Below, piece by piece: positions 22,580-33,422 of a stretch of 64,000 nt of DNA. The DNA is from Amphibalanus amphitrite (Eukaryota > Arthropoda > Thecostraca > Balanomorpha > Balanidae): the NCBI RefSeq assembly GCF_019059575.1, contig NW_024882884.1, positions 62,001-126,000 on the forward strand. Direction: 5' to 3'. The notes beneath the pieces are model-generated. The model searched no databases. It worked only from the letters and a program-made list of their open reading frames with translations, and was not told where the DNA came from. Made by a program: the position numbers and the translations under genes. Each line of letters starts with the position of its first letter. Positions within the stretch are counted from its first letter, which is position 1.

Positions 22580-23803
22580 TCATTCACTGACCCCTTCCTG
22601 GGCCAGCTTGTGACACCAGGTCATGTAGTTAACCGGTCTCATCTTCAGCTCAACATGCTTCAGCGAATACTTGTTCCCCTTCCAGGGGTTCCAGGTAATT
22701 CCAATCCAGCCGGTCTTCATCGTTTTCTTCATGTAAGGTCCTAGCAAAGTTGATGACAGACAGGCCTTATGCCAGCCAGCGTTCTTGTAGTACTGCGCGC
22801 AGTGTTTGCTCCAAGTGTCGTTATCCTGGTCTTTGGTGGAGAACTTTGAGCCGTTGATGCCAGTGAAGGAGTCTCCAGCAGTGCCAGAGTAGGTTCCGAC
22901 TTTGACGGGGTACTTTTGTTGTTCCGTGCCGATGGAGAACGGCGTGTAACTGGCGGTGGCAGAGGCGTTTTCCCAGTCCTGGAGGTCCACACGGAGCTGC
23001 ATCTCCTCCATGCTGGTCAGCAGGCTCATGTACTCGTTGCCCAACCAGAACTCGGCGCTGAGGTTGCCGAAGCCCCACTTGTAGCTCTCCCAGCCGAGGT
23101 CGAAGTTCTGGTGGTCGGGGAGGTCGGCGCGCCTCAGCAGCACGGTCCAGCCGCCGCCGTCCGTGTCCATGTCGCAGTAGACGCGGATGCCGCCGCCGTT
23201 GCCGCAGACAGGCGGGTAGATGGTGTAGACGCCGCTGCGCTGGTGGCGCTGCTGGACGGCCGCGCAGTCGGCCGGCCGCCAGCCGTCCGTCCGCTGGAAC
23301 TGGTCCGGGAAGCTGCACCGCTCCACGATCACGGTCGTGGTGGCCGGGGAGGCGGCGCCGGCGGCGGGCCGACCCTCCTCCAGCAGCGTCACCAGCCGCT
23401 GCTGCGTGTCGTTGAGCTGCGCCTGCAGCAGCTGCTCCGACTGGCGGATCTCCTGGCTGAGTGTGCTGACCAGCTGCGGGTCGGCGGGCGCCGCCCGGGC
23501 CTCCTGCAGCAGCCCGCGCAGCTCGGCGGCTGCCTCGGTCAGCCGGCCGCTGCCCAGCTCCTTGTACAGCTGCAGCACGCTGTTATCCAGCTGTGCCAGC
23601 TGTGTGTCCACCGTGTGCGTCAGCGACTCCAGACGGGCGGCCAGCTGGATCAGACGCTCGTCCATCCTCTGCAGCCGGTCCGACAGAGCGGCGGCCGACG
23701 GCTCTGGGCCTGCGCCGATGGCGGTCTCCAGCGGGATGTCGTGAGGGATGACACTGCCTGCAGACAGACACCCGACTAGTAGGGGAAATACCAGTGGCCG
23801 CAT
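22580..23803 (-). CDS. secreted fibrinogen-related protein (ficolin/tachylectin-like)
   Basis: A single open exon of 407 codons. Residues 1-18 form a hydrophobic signal peptide (MRPLVFPLLVGCLSAGSV). Residues ~38-140 are a heptad-rich coiled coil that would trimerise or multimerise the protein. Residues ~177-393 are a complete fibrinogen C-terminal domain: CDMDTDGGGWTVL (210-222), WESYKWGFGNLSAEFWLGN (238-256), the calcium loop DQDND (325-329) and the Cys335-Cys348 pair before the ligand pocket. Four N-glycosylation sequons lie in the domain (NLS, NAS, NGS, NDT). There is no collagen stalk; the coiled coil takes its place, as in many arthropod family members. These proteins are usually secreted and bind acetylated sugars on microbes. 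Ligand and tissue cannot be read here. The lack of introns is compatible with a retrocopied or naturally intronless gene; the frame is intact. Confidence 0.9.
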   Translation of the reverse strand: MRPLVFPLLVGCLSAGSVIPHDIPLETAIGAGPEPSAAALSDRLQRMDERLIQLAARLESLTHTVDTQLAQLDNSVLQLYKELGSGRLTEAAAELRGLLQEARAAPADPQLVSTLSQEIRQSEQLLQAQLNDTQQRLVTLLEEGRPAAGAASPATTTVIVERCSFPDQFQRTDGWRPADCAAVQQRHQRSGVYTIYPPVCGNGGGIRVYCDMDTDGGGWTVLLRRADLPDHQNFDLGWESYKWGFGNLSAEFWLGNEYMSLLTSMEEMQLRVDLQDWENASATASYTPFSIGTEQQKYPVKVGTYSGTAGDSFTGINGSKFSTKDQDNDTWSKHCAQYYKNAGWHKACLSSTLLGPYMKKTMKTGWIGITWNPWKGNKYSLKHVELKMRPVNYMTWCHKLAQEGVSE

Positions 23804-23824
23804 CGTGATCTCAGCTTCACCTGC

Positions 23825-23880
23825 TGGCTGCTGCTGCTGCTGCTGTTACTGCGGCCACCGCGCTGCTGCTGCTGCTGCTG
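23825..23880. repeat. CAG/CTG trinucleotide tracts in lectin leader
   Basis: Two runs of CTG (plus strand) lie 20-80 bases upstream of the lectin start codon, so the mRNA leader would carry CAG repeats. A weak TATA-like CATAAATG (minus strand, about 23936-23943) lies further upstream. Confidence 0.6.
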
Positions 23881-24150
23881 ACCTTGTCGCCACAGCCACC
23901 CACTCTGCTTCTGAGGCTACAATCTATTCGCTCTACATTTATGCTGGCACGTTGTTTAGTTTTCTTAAAAGCCTGGCGAAGTTTCCAGACCATCCGGGAT
24001 GATATCACCTCTTAGAACATTCTCTAATGGACTTCACGCCCCTCAGATGTAAACATTCGACTCCGCAGCGCAGTTGCCGCAGTAAGTCTTTGTAATAACC
24101 TTCGTGTGTTTGGCTGCATTGAGTGACCGTGGACTCAAAGTCAATAATCA

Positions 24151-24475
24151 TTAGCCCGCGACCCGCTGGGGCTCCTGGATTTTCACGCCCTGCTGGGGGG
24201 GGGGGGGGTTGAATCTCCCCCCCTCTCACTCAGCTCCTGGGCCACGCGTACCTATACGGACACGGGGCAGGTGGCTTTCGAAAGACCCTAAAAAATAATG
24301 ACGAAATTACTTCTGTCCTTTTTTGTTAGGTCCAAGGTCAGGTCACAAGAGGTCATATTAGGCCTTTTTCGCCGATTTTCAGACCGAATGTGGACAATTT
24401 TCAACAAACCGGGACATAACTTGGAAACCAATAAAGCTACAGCGCTGAGTGCACCACTACGGTAGACATACATAC
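24151..24475. mobile_element. TTAA-family element, copy C (truncated)
   Basis: It starts TTAGCCCGCGACC, with the flank changed from TTAA to TTAG, followed by a G-tract/C-tract hairpin at about 24196-24226. It stays similar to the left part of copy F (61928-62230) for about 320 bp and then stops with no right end. This is therefore a 3'-truncated, degenerate copy. Confidence 0.65.
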
Positions 24476-25670
24476 GAGCATTGGTGGACGTTTTTGTTTT
24501 TATTTTTATGGAAAACGTTTCGTTATGAGGCTAACAGTGGGACTATAGGACGGGACTAATTGCAATATCCTCTGCATTTGTGAAGTAAAGCTAATGTCGC
24601 CTGCACCACGACTTAAAAGCAAATCTATGGCTCATGGAAGCGCAGCCCGATTTCATGTGCGGTGGAAATCAATTCATAATGGTCAGGGTAAATGTCAAAT
24701 GGAGACTGTGGCGCACCGGGACCGCGAGGAATGATTTAATGCCAAGCCGATATTCACGCATAGATTCTCTTAAAAAGGTCGAGGTCGCTCCAATTTATTC
24801 CTACATGCCGGGGTATGTCTTAAGCACAGCACGAGCCGGGCAGTAAAACTATGACCAAGAAACTGTCGGTGTCAAAATGCCATGTTATTTGATAGGCCGG
24901 GCAGGAAACAAAAGTTTACTGCCCGAGTTTACTGCCCAGGGCAATGACCTCTAAACTACAGTTTATCGCATTAGTCCAGAGGTATAATTGACAGAGAATG
25001 TATAATTGACATCATTATTGCATGATATTTGCCGCGTAAAATTAGAAAACTAACATTTTTTGGTAAATATCTGCTCTGCTTATCAAGGGTTTTGAAATAT
25101 TCTGTATTGGTTACAAAGCCGAAATTATGGTAAGATATGCGCCTATTAATCGAAATCCGTTATCGCTTGTTGTCTTATCTTCGTTTGATTGTCCACTGAT
25201 ACCTTGGGCCTAAGTTAATGCGTTTTTATTGGGCAGTTGTAGTCCTTTCCTCGAAACAAACATGTAAAATATGGAAAATATGTATAATGTATTTAACGAA
25301 CGTTTAGCCATAGGGCATATCAACAAAGTACGATTACATAAATAAAGCAAAGATTCTTGCAAGAGCACTGGGAAAATTCACGTTTAATCACTAGGAATAT
25401 TATACCTTCTTCTTGTTCTTATGTCGTGGCAAATCATTCAAGTATTATGTTCCTTGGATATCCAATTGTTGTGCCATTCTAAGTTAATATTTTCAGACGT
25501 GATTCTTTTTGAAGTAAGGTATTTTGATGCATTTTCTTCTGTAAATTTCCTTTAAGGCTTTATCCACAGCAGTAGCGCAATCACTGTTAGGAAAATATGG
25601 ACAAAACAATTGTATAAAAGTGTCACCAAAACCTGTCGAAACTAACCAAGTATGCGGCATGTAGGAAAAA
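24476..25670. other. no gene recognised
   Basis: AT-rich sequence. A TTTACTGCCC motif is repeated around 24898-24945; nothing else could be assigned. Confidence 0.3.
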
Positions 25671-25808
25671 TCTTACTGACCTCAGCCGTACGAAATTATT
25701 TGGAAACTCGGCTTGCAAAATTTGACTCCGGCCCTCGTGCTTCGCACTCGGGCCTACGTCAATTTTGCAAACCTCGTTTCCAAATAATTTCGTCGGCCCG
25801 GTCAGTAA
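25671..25808. mobile_element. hairpin MITE of about 135 bp
   Basis: Two arms of about 60 bp (25674-25735 and 25742-25807) are near-perfect inverted copies, with ends TTACTGACC and GGTCAGTAA and a short loop containing GCTTCGCAC. Adjacent TA/TATA fits a TA target. No coding capacity. Confidence 0.65.
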
Positions 25809-26569
25809 TATATATAACCTCATGACAGTAATTAGCTTTTAACTAGCTGCTAAATTTGACAAGCGTTTCAGCCTTCGAATAGCCTTTGATATTATGATCC
25901 ACCGTCGGCGTCCAATACTCGTGCAAATTGACCTAAGCCTTCCTGCAGCCGACACGCTCCCGTAGGTCAGAAGCGATCACTTCAGCTTGAGCTCCGTGAC
26001 ATTGGCGCCAGGGCCATCCATTTTGGCCGCCACGGCCTCAAAGCCGCCACGTCTATGTAGGCAAGACCTTTTTGGTCCTGGACCACCTATTACTCCTCAC
26101 ATGAAGCCGCACGAGCACGGCGTTGTTAAGCAATGTCCTCATTCCCGTCAAGGAGCGATGTGACCGCAATGGATCACAGTTCGTCTTTTTGCATTATAGG
26201 TTTTTTGCCTGCATAGGTTTTTTTTTGCCTGCCATTTTTTATTCCACCAAAGAAGAACCAAGTTCGAAAATAGATTCTGGACCTTTTTTCAATTAATTTA
26301 TCCGATATTATGAGTATATGGTCAATTTTACCATATTTTTTTGCATAGGAGCCGTTTAAGCAAAAATACCAAATCCCAGCCTGTTCCTTGTCAGATTATG
26401 AAGTTAAATTCAAACATGGCCAGGACCCGAAAACGGTTCATCCCGCTCTGCTCACCGTAAGTAAGTTCACCGGATCTGTCACGCGGCCAGTTAGAGACGG
26501 AACGCAGGTCATTCCCAACGGCAGCTAAAAGCGAGTTGAGAAGCCGCTCACTGAAAACTTTTTTACCAT
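25809..26569. other. no gene recognised
   Basis: Mixed sequence without a supportable feature. The CG-rich part at 25900-26040 shows no convincing exon. Confidence 0.3.
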
Positions 26570-26990
26570 TTCCTGAAGGGTAAACCCGCCATAGCATGGT
26601 AGCTTGACACACAGACGTTTTTTACCACCTTCCAGATGGTAAATTTTACTCTTTCATGAAGAGTAAACTCGCCAGGGAGGGGTAACATGACACACAGACG
26701 TTTTTTACCATCTTCTGAATGGTAAACTCTTTTGATTTACTCTTGTCTAGAGTGTAACATTTTTTGGGTTACACTCTTTGAAAGGGTAAATCTTTAACGG
26801 AACCCTTTTTTAGGGAGTAACGCATCATCTACTCTGTGCTTTACCCTCCTACAGAGAGTATATTCTTATGGCCTACCCTTTGTCACATGGTAATGTTTAC
26901 TCTTTCCTTTAGTGTAAACCCCCCAGAGGATGGTAACAGACCCACAGACGCTTCCTTCAGAAGCTTCACGAAGCTTCTGTTAACCGGAGC
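26570..26990. repeat. degenerate direct repeats with ACACAGACGTTTTTTACCA
   Basis: The motif GACACACAGACGTTTTTTAC occurs at about 26607 and 26689 (82 bp apart), with a weaker form at about 26940. Around them lie many GGTAAAC/GTTTACC words in both orientations. It looks like an eroded tandem or fold-back element. Confidence 0.5.
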
Positions 26991-29900
26991 TCACCAACTA
27001 AAAAAAAATGCTTCAAGAGCAACAATGTAGGTATATTTGGCTTCCGTACAAACAATACGAGGGGCACACCAACCATGAACATTGTGAGACTCTTCACTTA
27101 TTCATACAAATTTATACAAAGCGTTCAGCAATGCACAAGCGGTAAATAAACACCACGATACAACTTGAATGCAATTTGAATATGAATACAAGACATTCAG
27201 CGCCCTCATATTGGATTAGGCAGAGCGCACAATATTTGAAGTAAGCGACGGCGTTCCTGGGTGGTCGCCCGTCTGCGTGAGATAATGAGACTGGATCACT
27301 ACAGTGCAAGGCTTTTTCAAAGTCACCAACAAAATGCATAAACTTGTAGCATCACCACAAAATTAATGTACGTACTCACAACACTAGGCCACGTGGCCGT
27401 GCACGGGGTCCTGTTAACCAGGTCAAATTAGCACCACTCAACGGTACGCAATGCTCTAGCACATCGGTACTTACAATAAAATGTCCACAGAGGCTCTATA
27501 GGCGATGAACAACACACAAGCACAATCACCAACGGCCACGCCGCGCGGCACCGACACTGCTCACATCCGCTCTCGGAGACCAACGGCCGAAAACTGACAG
27601 ATGCGCGCGGCCTTCAAACCGCAAACGGCCGATCTCGTTTCTGATTGGCTGATTGTTTCCATTTCAAATATCATCTTCACGAGGGTAAACAAGATCCACG
27701 CATGAAACGACTATCTGTACCCGAGTCACGATACCCAGGAGGAAAGAATTTTCGTGATGTTCTGGATCGCGAGAGTAATATTGATATTTACATGGTAATA
27801 ATACTCTTCGCTGGCGAATAAGTTCATATTAACCACGTACCGTTACTATGCACATAATGGTAGCAGCGAGTTACCCTTTCAATATACTATTATCTTGCGG
27901 GTTTGATGAAAATGAACTCTCCAGGAGGTAGTAAAAAAGTTTTGAGTGCTCGACCACGCTATCGCCAGTGCACCGTTCGTATGAAAAGCGATAAATTGGG
28001 CATTCAGCCCAGGTCCAACTAAGCTGAAATGAGAATAATTATAAGCGCATTGAAGGGAATAACCGAATTGTAGCCGTAAGGAGCATCAATCATGTGTATA
28101 ATGCAGTTAGTCATACCAGTGGGCCGAGTATTAGCATTCCAGGTGCACACAGAACCCATGCCTATTGATTTTGCACCTCAGACAATGGTCGGGCACACGG
28201 GCACGTCATTATTTGACAATGTCGTCATTACGGGGCGTGCTGGCCGTACTGAAGCGGCGCCCATGAAAGTTGCGGAACGTGCGGGGGTCAATGACCGAGC
28301 GAACTGTGCATATGTGTACACTGTACACTGTACAGTGTATGTACATACACAGCCGCTCACAAAGAGCTCACAAACATATGCAGTTCGCCATGGCTGGCTT
28401 CGATCCTGCAGAGAGCACCGAAATACGACGCTTCGCGCTGCACATCATTGATGCTGCAGCAAATATCTAACGTCTAATTTGAGGTCACCTAAGATCAGCT
28501 TCAATCCATTATAATCACAAAAAAGAAAGAAAAAATCTTCTGACACGTCTTGAAATGGAACCAGCATTTTCCCATGCGACCATTCCTACATCTTCTTTTT
28601 TCTAAAAAGCAACTCTTAGGTCGATGACTTTAACCGTGAGGTCTCTCGCTGACCTACGACCTGCGAATCGAGAAGAATTTGCTTCATTGGAAGCACGATT
28701 TTATTTAAAAGCTCTAGGTCAATAAGGGGCTTGTCGCAAGGAGCGTTCTGCATGTCGTATATATGTAGAGCAAGGAGCGCCTTTTGAATGAGCTCTCGCG
28801 TCCCGATAAAACTTTATATTTGGCCTTTCTTTTTATTTTTTGACCATTGAACTGGTTGCAGTGATAATGTAAAGGTGGCGGCATTTTCCTTGTAGATTGG
28901 CTTCTTTCGTTTTAGCTTTTCGTTGCCCCTAGTTAGTTAGATATTTTGCGGGCCGGATATGATTCCGACGCGAGCGAACAAAACCTGGAAACAGAGTCTG
29001 TGGGATAAAACGAAGTGTAAGAGTCATACAGCTGTATGTATGTACCTACTTATATGACCTCCACCGAGATCATAGAGCTGAAATACACCCAAGGCGTCTG
29101 AGCCAGAAGAAGCTCACTCGTTATCAGCCAACAGTCTCACCTCCTCGTTTTATCCTTCCGTAAGATGAATATTACCCGACCAGCAAACTTCATACCTGTT
29201 GAGTGAGAGATGCGCTGGCCCAGATCTGCTCAGCACAGCCAAGCGGAGCGGTAAGGCAGGGATCGCTCCCCTTTATCCCCCAGTCACAGGCTAGCACTCA
29301 CTCGCGACCTCACGGCAGCCCAGCGGCCACCTGACCATCCGCCGGGTGGGGTCGGCCCCCGTCAGTGACCGGGTCGTCACCGGCCGTCCGCTATACTGGC
29401 CCCGTGTGCCGCCGACCTCGCTGGCCGCCCCCGTCGCACACCGCCCATCGATTGACTCGGGCCGGACACAGGTGAGGGTGCAGTGCAGCCGGGCGCCGAC
29501 TGACCCTGACCCCAATCACAGGCGCCGCCGCAGGCCGACTGCCCTCCAATGGAGTGGTCCACTGTGTGCTCTGGTAGTGTGGTCCACTCCATGTGCTCTG
29601 TTGGATTGTGCTCCAGAAGGACGATTCTTTGAGTGCTCCATTTGGCCGGTCCGCTGAGTGCTTGGTCTGCTCCGTTCATGGTCTGCTTCGCGTCAAACGT
29701 TAGTGTTTATAGCATTGTGACATCAAAATGCTAATGAATTGATCAAAACTTATGCCTCCTGATAGAAATAAGACAGTAATGGTCGTTTTATTGCTAAAAC
29801 CTTGTTGTGTAAGATAGGAAGGAAAGTATTTGTCATGAGCAGAAACTGTTTTATAAGAACAATTGACGGTGTCAAAGGTAGTGCCGCCAGTGATTAGGTA

Positions 29901-30566
29901 TCAGAAGCGCTGGCACAAAATACAGAACCTCAAAATGACTGATATGTTTCTAGGCGGCGGTGCGACATTTCCTTATTCAAATACATATAATGAAATGTCG
30001 CCTTTCACAAAGGCTGGCCTTGAAGTGCCGTCGAGCGAATGGTTCTGGCGATGTTAGTTGCTAGGTTACTGTGACGACAGTTGATTGACGAGGCGAGGAG
30101 GGGTCAGTGGCCCGCCCAGTGTCTGCACCGACGCCGCTGGCCAGGTCAATGACCTGTGGCGTGCCCCCGGCGCCGCCGCAGGGCCCGTTCGTGTCCGAGC
30201 CGGTCCACATTCCAGCTCGCATTGTTATTGTCAGCTTAACGTGTTTCTAGTCGCTGCATTCTTCACACGAGCCCTCCCCGGCGCGAATTTGATACAATTT
30301 AGCCGACAACCGCGAGTATAGAAAACCGATTAGCGAACGCAAATTCGAAACCGAACGGTAACGGTACGGTAGATACTAGAAAGGACAGGTAAATTAATGA
30401 TTCGCGAACAAAATTACGTACGGAAGTGTTCGCACGCATGAGTACGTAGGCGATAAAGTACGTAAGAACAATAGTACGTATCGCTGTAAAACATCCTGAA
30501 CTGCTCTAACCTAATCTACCCCAACCAAACCTTGCCTAACCCAGCCTAGCCTGGCTTAACCCATAC
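26991..30566. other. gene-poor region with two CpG-rich patches
   Basis: No coding feature could be supported. A GC/CpG-rich patch at 27530-27640, next to a CCAAT box on the minus strand (27649-27655), and another at 29280-29560 could be promoters, but no adjoining exon is recognised. A 16-bp palindrome TACACTGTACAGTGTA lies at 28324-28339. Confidence 0.3.
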
Positions 30567-30913
30567 GTCAAAATTGATGTGAAAATGATCAATAACATGC
30601 CAAAAATTGTATTGGTTCTTTAGTTTACCAAAGAGAAACAAAAGAGACAAGCTTTAATATAAGCATAAGCAAGAATAAGCATTTTGTGATCTGGATCTCG
30701 ACATCTACCTACATACAAACGGAGGAATGTTTTTCATCATTGTAGCGTGCGTATATGTTTTTGTATGTTGTAGAGTGTGTAAAGGAATTTCAAAAACTCA
30801 GACCTGATGATGACAGTGTTGTCGAAAGCTTGTCTCTTTTGTTTCTCTTTGGTAAACTAAAGAACCAATACAATTTTTGGCATGTTATTGATCATTTTCA
30901 CATCAATTTTGAC
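30567..30913. repeat. inverted repeat with ~88-bp arms
   Basis: The segment 30567-30653 returns in reverse complement at about 30825-30913 with almost no differences. The outer sequence is GTCAAAATTGATGTGAAAAT and the inner boundary AAGCTT. The roughly 170-bp centre has no evident coding content. It is probably a small foldback element. Confidence 0.65.
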
Positions 30914-31385
30914 TATAATGTCTTCACTCATGCCAACCATCCAAACGATTAAAAACTTAACCCATACGTTTGAGTTTACTTTTGCCCATAGGGAGAGTGG
31001 GGTAAAGCGGACCACTGGGGCAAAGCGAACCACCCCCTCTGCATCCCCAATAAATGGCCCCTTTCAAAAACAAAGATAGCCATTAACAATGCCTTATGTT
31101 GGCACATTTCTTGTCACAGTGGCTCGGCTCTAGCAATAAACGCTTTCAACCCAGGGCCAGAAACGTGTTATTTACAATTCCCATTCTAATTTTAGCATAA
31201 AATGTATACCAAAATTAAATTTAGATAGGTACGAAGCTAAGTGAACATCCGCACTACCGTCACAGAAGCACAATGGTACCTACGCATTTCGGTTTGGCAC
31301 GAACCCGAAATGGCTCAGCACACTGTGATGTCGACAATGCCTACTCAAATGCAGAATTTGGGAGTGGGGTAAAGTGGACCATTAA

Positions 31386-32541
31386 CCTTTGCCCCAGTGG
31401 GGGGGGGGGGGGGCATATGTTACCACCCTGTCGCGTTTTTGGCGTGTGGATAAAAAACCGCGCCGCTTGGGGTAGCTTTTGGTACATCAATTTTGGACAA
31501 TGTGTGAAATTTTTGACCCCAGGTCATGTCAGGTCAGGTCACCAGGTCAAGTTAACTGACCAAGCCTAAAAAAGTTTGCAATCATGTCCAGCCTGCAGTG
31601 TTTGTCAGAAAGGTTTTAAATTTGGTGGATTGCATGATGTTATGGGCGCCTACAGTTTGCATATCTCGGATTTTTTATATCTGTGACCTAAGGTCAGGCC
31701 AGTGGCGTGACCTTTCCATTTCAAGTCAATGGAGAGAAATGAGAATGCCTCTAGATCCGTGTGTACGCATAGGAACAGTCCAATCACAATGATTTGGACC
31801 ACCCGTGATAAACAAGGTGTCATTTTTGCTGATAGCCTCTAGAAAGGTCATCCGAGGTCATTTGAGGCTACAAACATATTTTTGCCAATAACTCGCGATT
31901 CGAAAGAGATAGAACGATGGGGATGGTCTCATTGTGTTTGTCTTGTTGAGACGCATCGACTGATATGCAACATGACCTTTTCCGGTCAGGTCATGACCTT
32001 GACCTGAGGTCAAATTTTCAAGTTGACCTTTCAAGGTCAAATTATAGCTCATTCGACGCGTCCCGGCGAGAGGAACACGATTCTGGCAATAGAAATGTCG
32101 TAGGTTTTTGTAGTCGAAAGTTATTGTCGAAAAACACTTCGTAAAAACAGCTATTTTTGGAGTTTTTGCCCTCTGGAGGCTAAACCGTTGACCTGGGGTC
32201 AATTTTGATAATGACCTTATCAAAAGAAGAGTTCGAAAACTATCGATTGTTTTCCCATGTGATTTTCTAGCTACCATAGTTCCTGAGAAAACGGCATGTT
32301 TTCTAAAAAAATATAATGACCATTGGCAAATTTTGACCTTTGATGACCTCTGGTGACCCCAATATTGCTCTAAGATGAAAAATGACTGCACTACTTTCAA
32401 ACGTACACATTGAGAGCTATCAACTGCTTTTTACTGCGTCTTCCTAGCCCCCTTAGTTTTTGAGTTAGAGGTGGGTGGTAACATATGCCCCCCCCCCCCC
32501 CACTAGGGCGAAGCTGGCTGAGACCGCCACTGGGGCGCGGG
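31386..32541. mobile_element. TTAA-flanked element, copy D
   Basis: TTAA at 31382-31385 and 32542-32545. The left end CCTTTGCCCCAGTGG and right end CCACTGGGGCGCGGG match imperfectly. A 15-base-class G-tract followed by CATATGTTACC lies inside the left end, and its complement GGTAACATATG plus a C-tract inside the right end (about 32470-32502). TCAAGGTCA is at 32031-32039, with many further AGGTCA words. No transposase. Confidence 0.75.
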
Positions 32542-32840
32542 TTAATAAACACACTCTCCTCTTTATCGGAAAATTCAGAAAAATGCGTTAGACTAGAATT
32601 GAATTCGTTGTAGCTAGCAGATGAATAAATGATCTTAAAAATGTTCTTGGAAGTAAGTGGCCCTTGAGGAATAAAGAAAAATCGCGGTGGTCCACTTTGC
32701 CCCACTAGTTTTTCGAACTCAAAATGTGTATTGGTAATGTTCCACGAAGAATTAAACCACTTTCCAAACACGCTAGGCAAAATTCGCCTACATGGAAGTT
32801 TGGGCTGAAGGATTAAGCTAACACGTAGGCTGGTTTAAAC

Positions 32841-32993
32841 CAGTAGCGGCGGAACATCTTGAATTAAGGGGGGGGGGGCACTGCCGACTTTGGTCCCATT
32901 TCTTTTCATGCAACGCCCATAGCACTAATGTTAAAATGCCAAAATCAAAGGGGGGCACGGTGCCACGGTGCCCTCCCCGTTCCACCGCCTATG
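32841..32993. mobile_element. hAT MITE with perfect 8-bp target duplication
   Basis: The ends are CAGTAGCGGCGGAAC and GTTCCACCGCCTATG. They are flanked on both sides by GTTTAAAC (32833-32840 and 32994-33001). An 8-bp duplication and CA...TG ends are diagnostic of hAT elements. At 153 bp it is non-autonomous, with a G-tract inside. Confidence 0.8.
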
Positions 32994-33123
32994 GTTTAAA
33001 CTAGCATTTTCACTACCACTTAGCAGCTATCTGACGCTGTTTCTTAGCTTAGCTAGTCCGCTTTACCCCAATCGGCACTCTCCCCTACCTTATACTTTAC
33101 ACGTAGGTAGTATTAGTAACGAG

Positions 33124-33381
33124 CAGGGGCGCGGGAGCTACTTTCAGACTGGGGGGCACACCATAATAGAGATCATCCTAGGATACCCCCAAATCTAGTT
33201 TTCTCACCAGTTTTAGGCCACTTATTTTTCATCCCTTGGCTTTTTTAACAAAAAAGAAAACATTTGCAAAAAAGTGTGGTATTCCGTCTCAAAGCTGTGG
33301 AGGCATGCCGCCCCCACGGCCCCAGAGTTGGGGGGGGGGGGGCAAGCTGCCCCCACTGCCCCCCCGGCTCCCGCGCCTATG
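33124..33381. mobile_element. hAT MITE with perfect 8-bp target duplication
   Basis: The ends are CAGGGGCGCGGGAGC and GCTCCCGCGCCTATG. GTAACGAG flanks both sides (33116-33123 and 33382-33389). The length is 258 bp, non-coding, with G/C tracts near 33330-33366. Confidence 0.85.
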
Positions 33382-33422
33382 GTAACGAGACGTGCTTTTG
33401 TCCCACCCCACGTACTTTTGCT

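Larger units (their letters stand above)
30991..33086. mobile_element. TA-flanked GGGAGAGTGGGG element (outer, with nested insertions)
   Basis: The left end is TA+GGGAGAGTGGGGTAAAGCGG and the right end is the complement of GGGGAGAGTG...GGGGTAAAGCGGAC. The words GGGGTAAAG and its complement recur inside. It is split by TTAA element D (31386-32541) and carries an hAT MITE (32841-32993). A relative with the same terminus lies at 36653-38534. No transposase was recognised. Confidence 0.6.

Noticed and set aside
22821..23779. Long open frames in other frames over the lectin gene
   Set aside because: Caused by GC-rich codons; only the minus-strand 407-codon frame has a recognisable domain and signal peptide.
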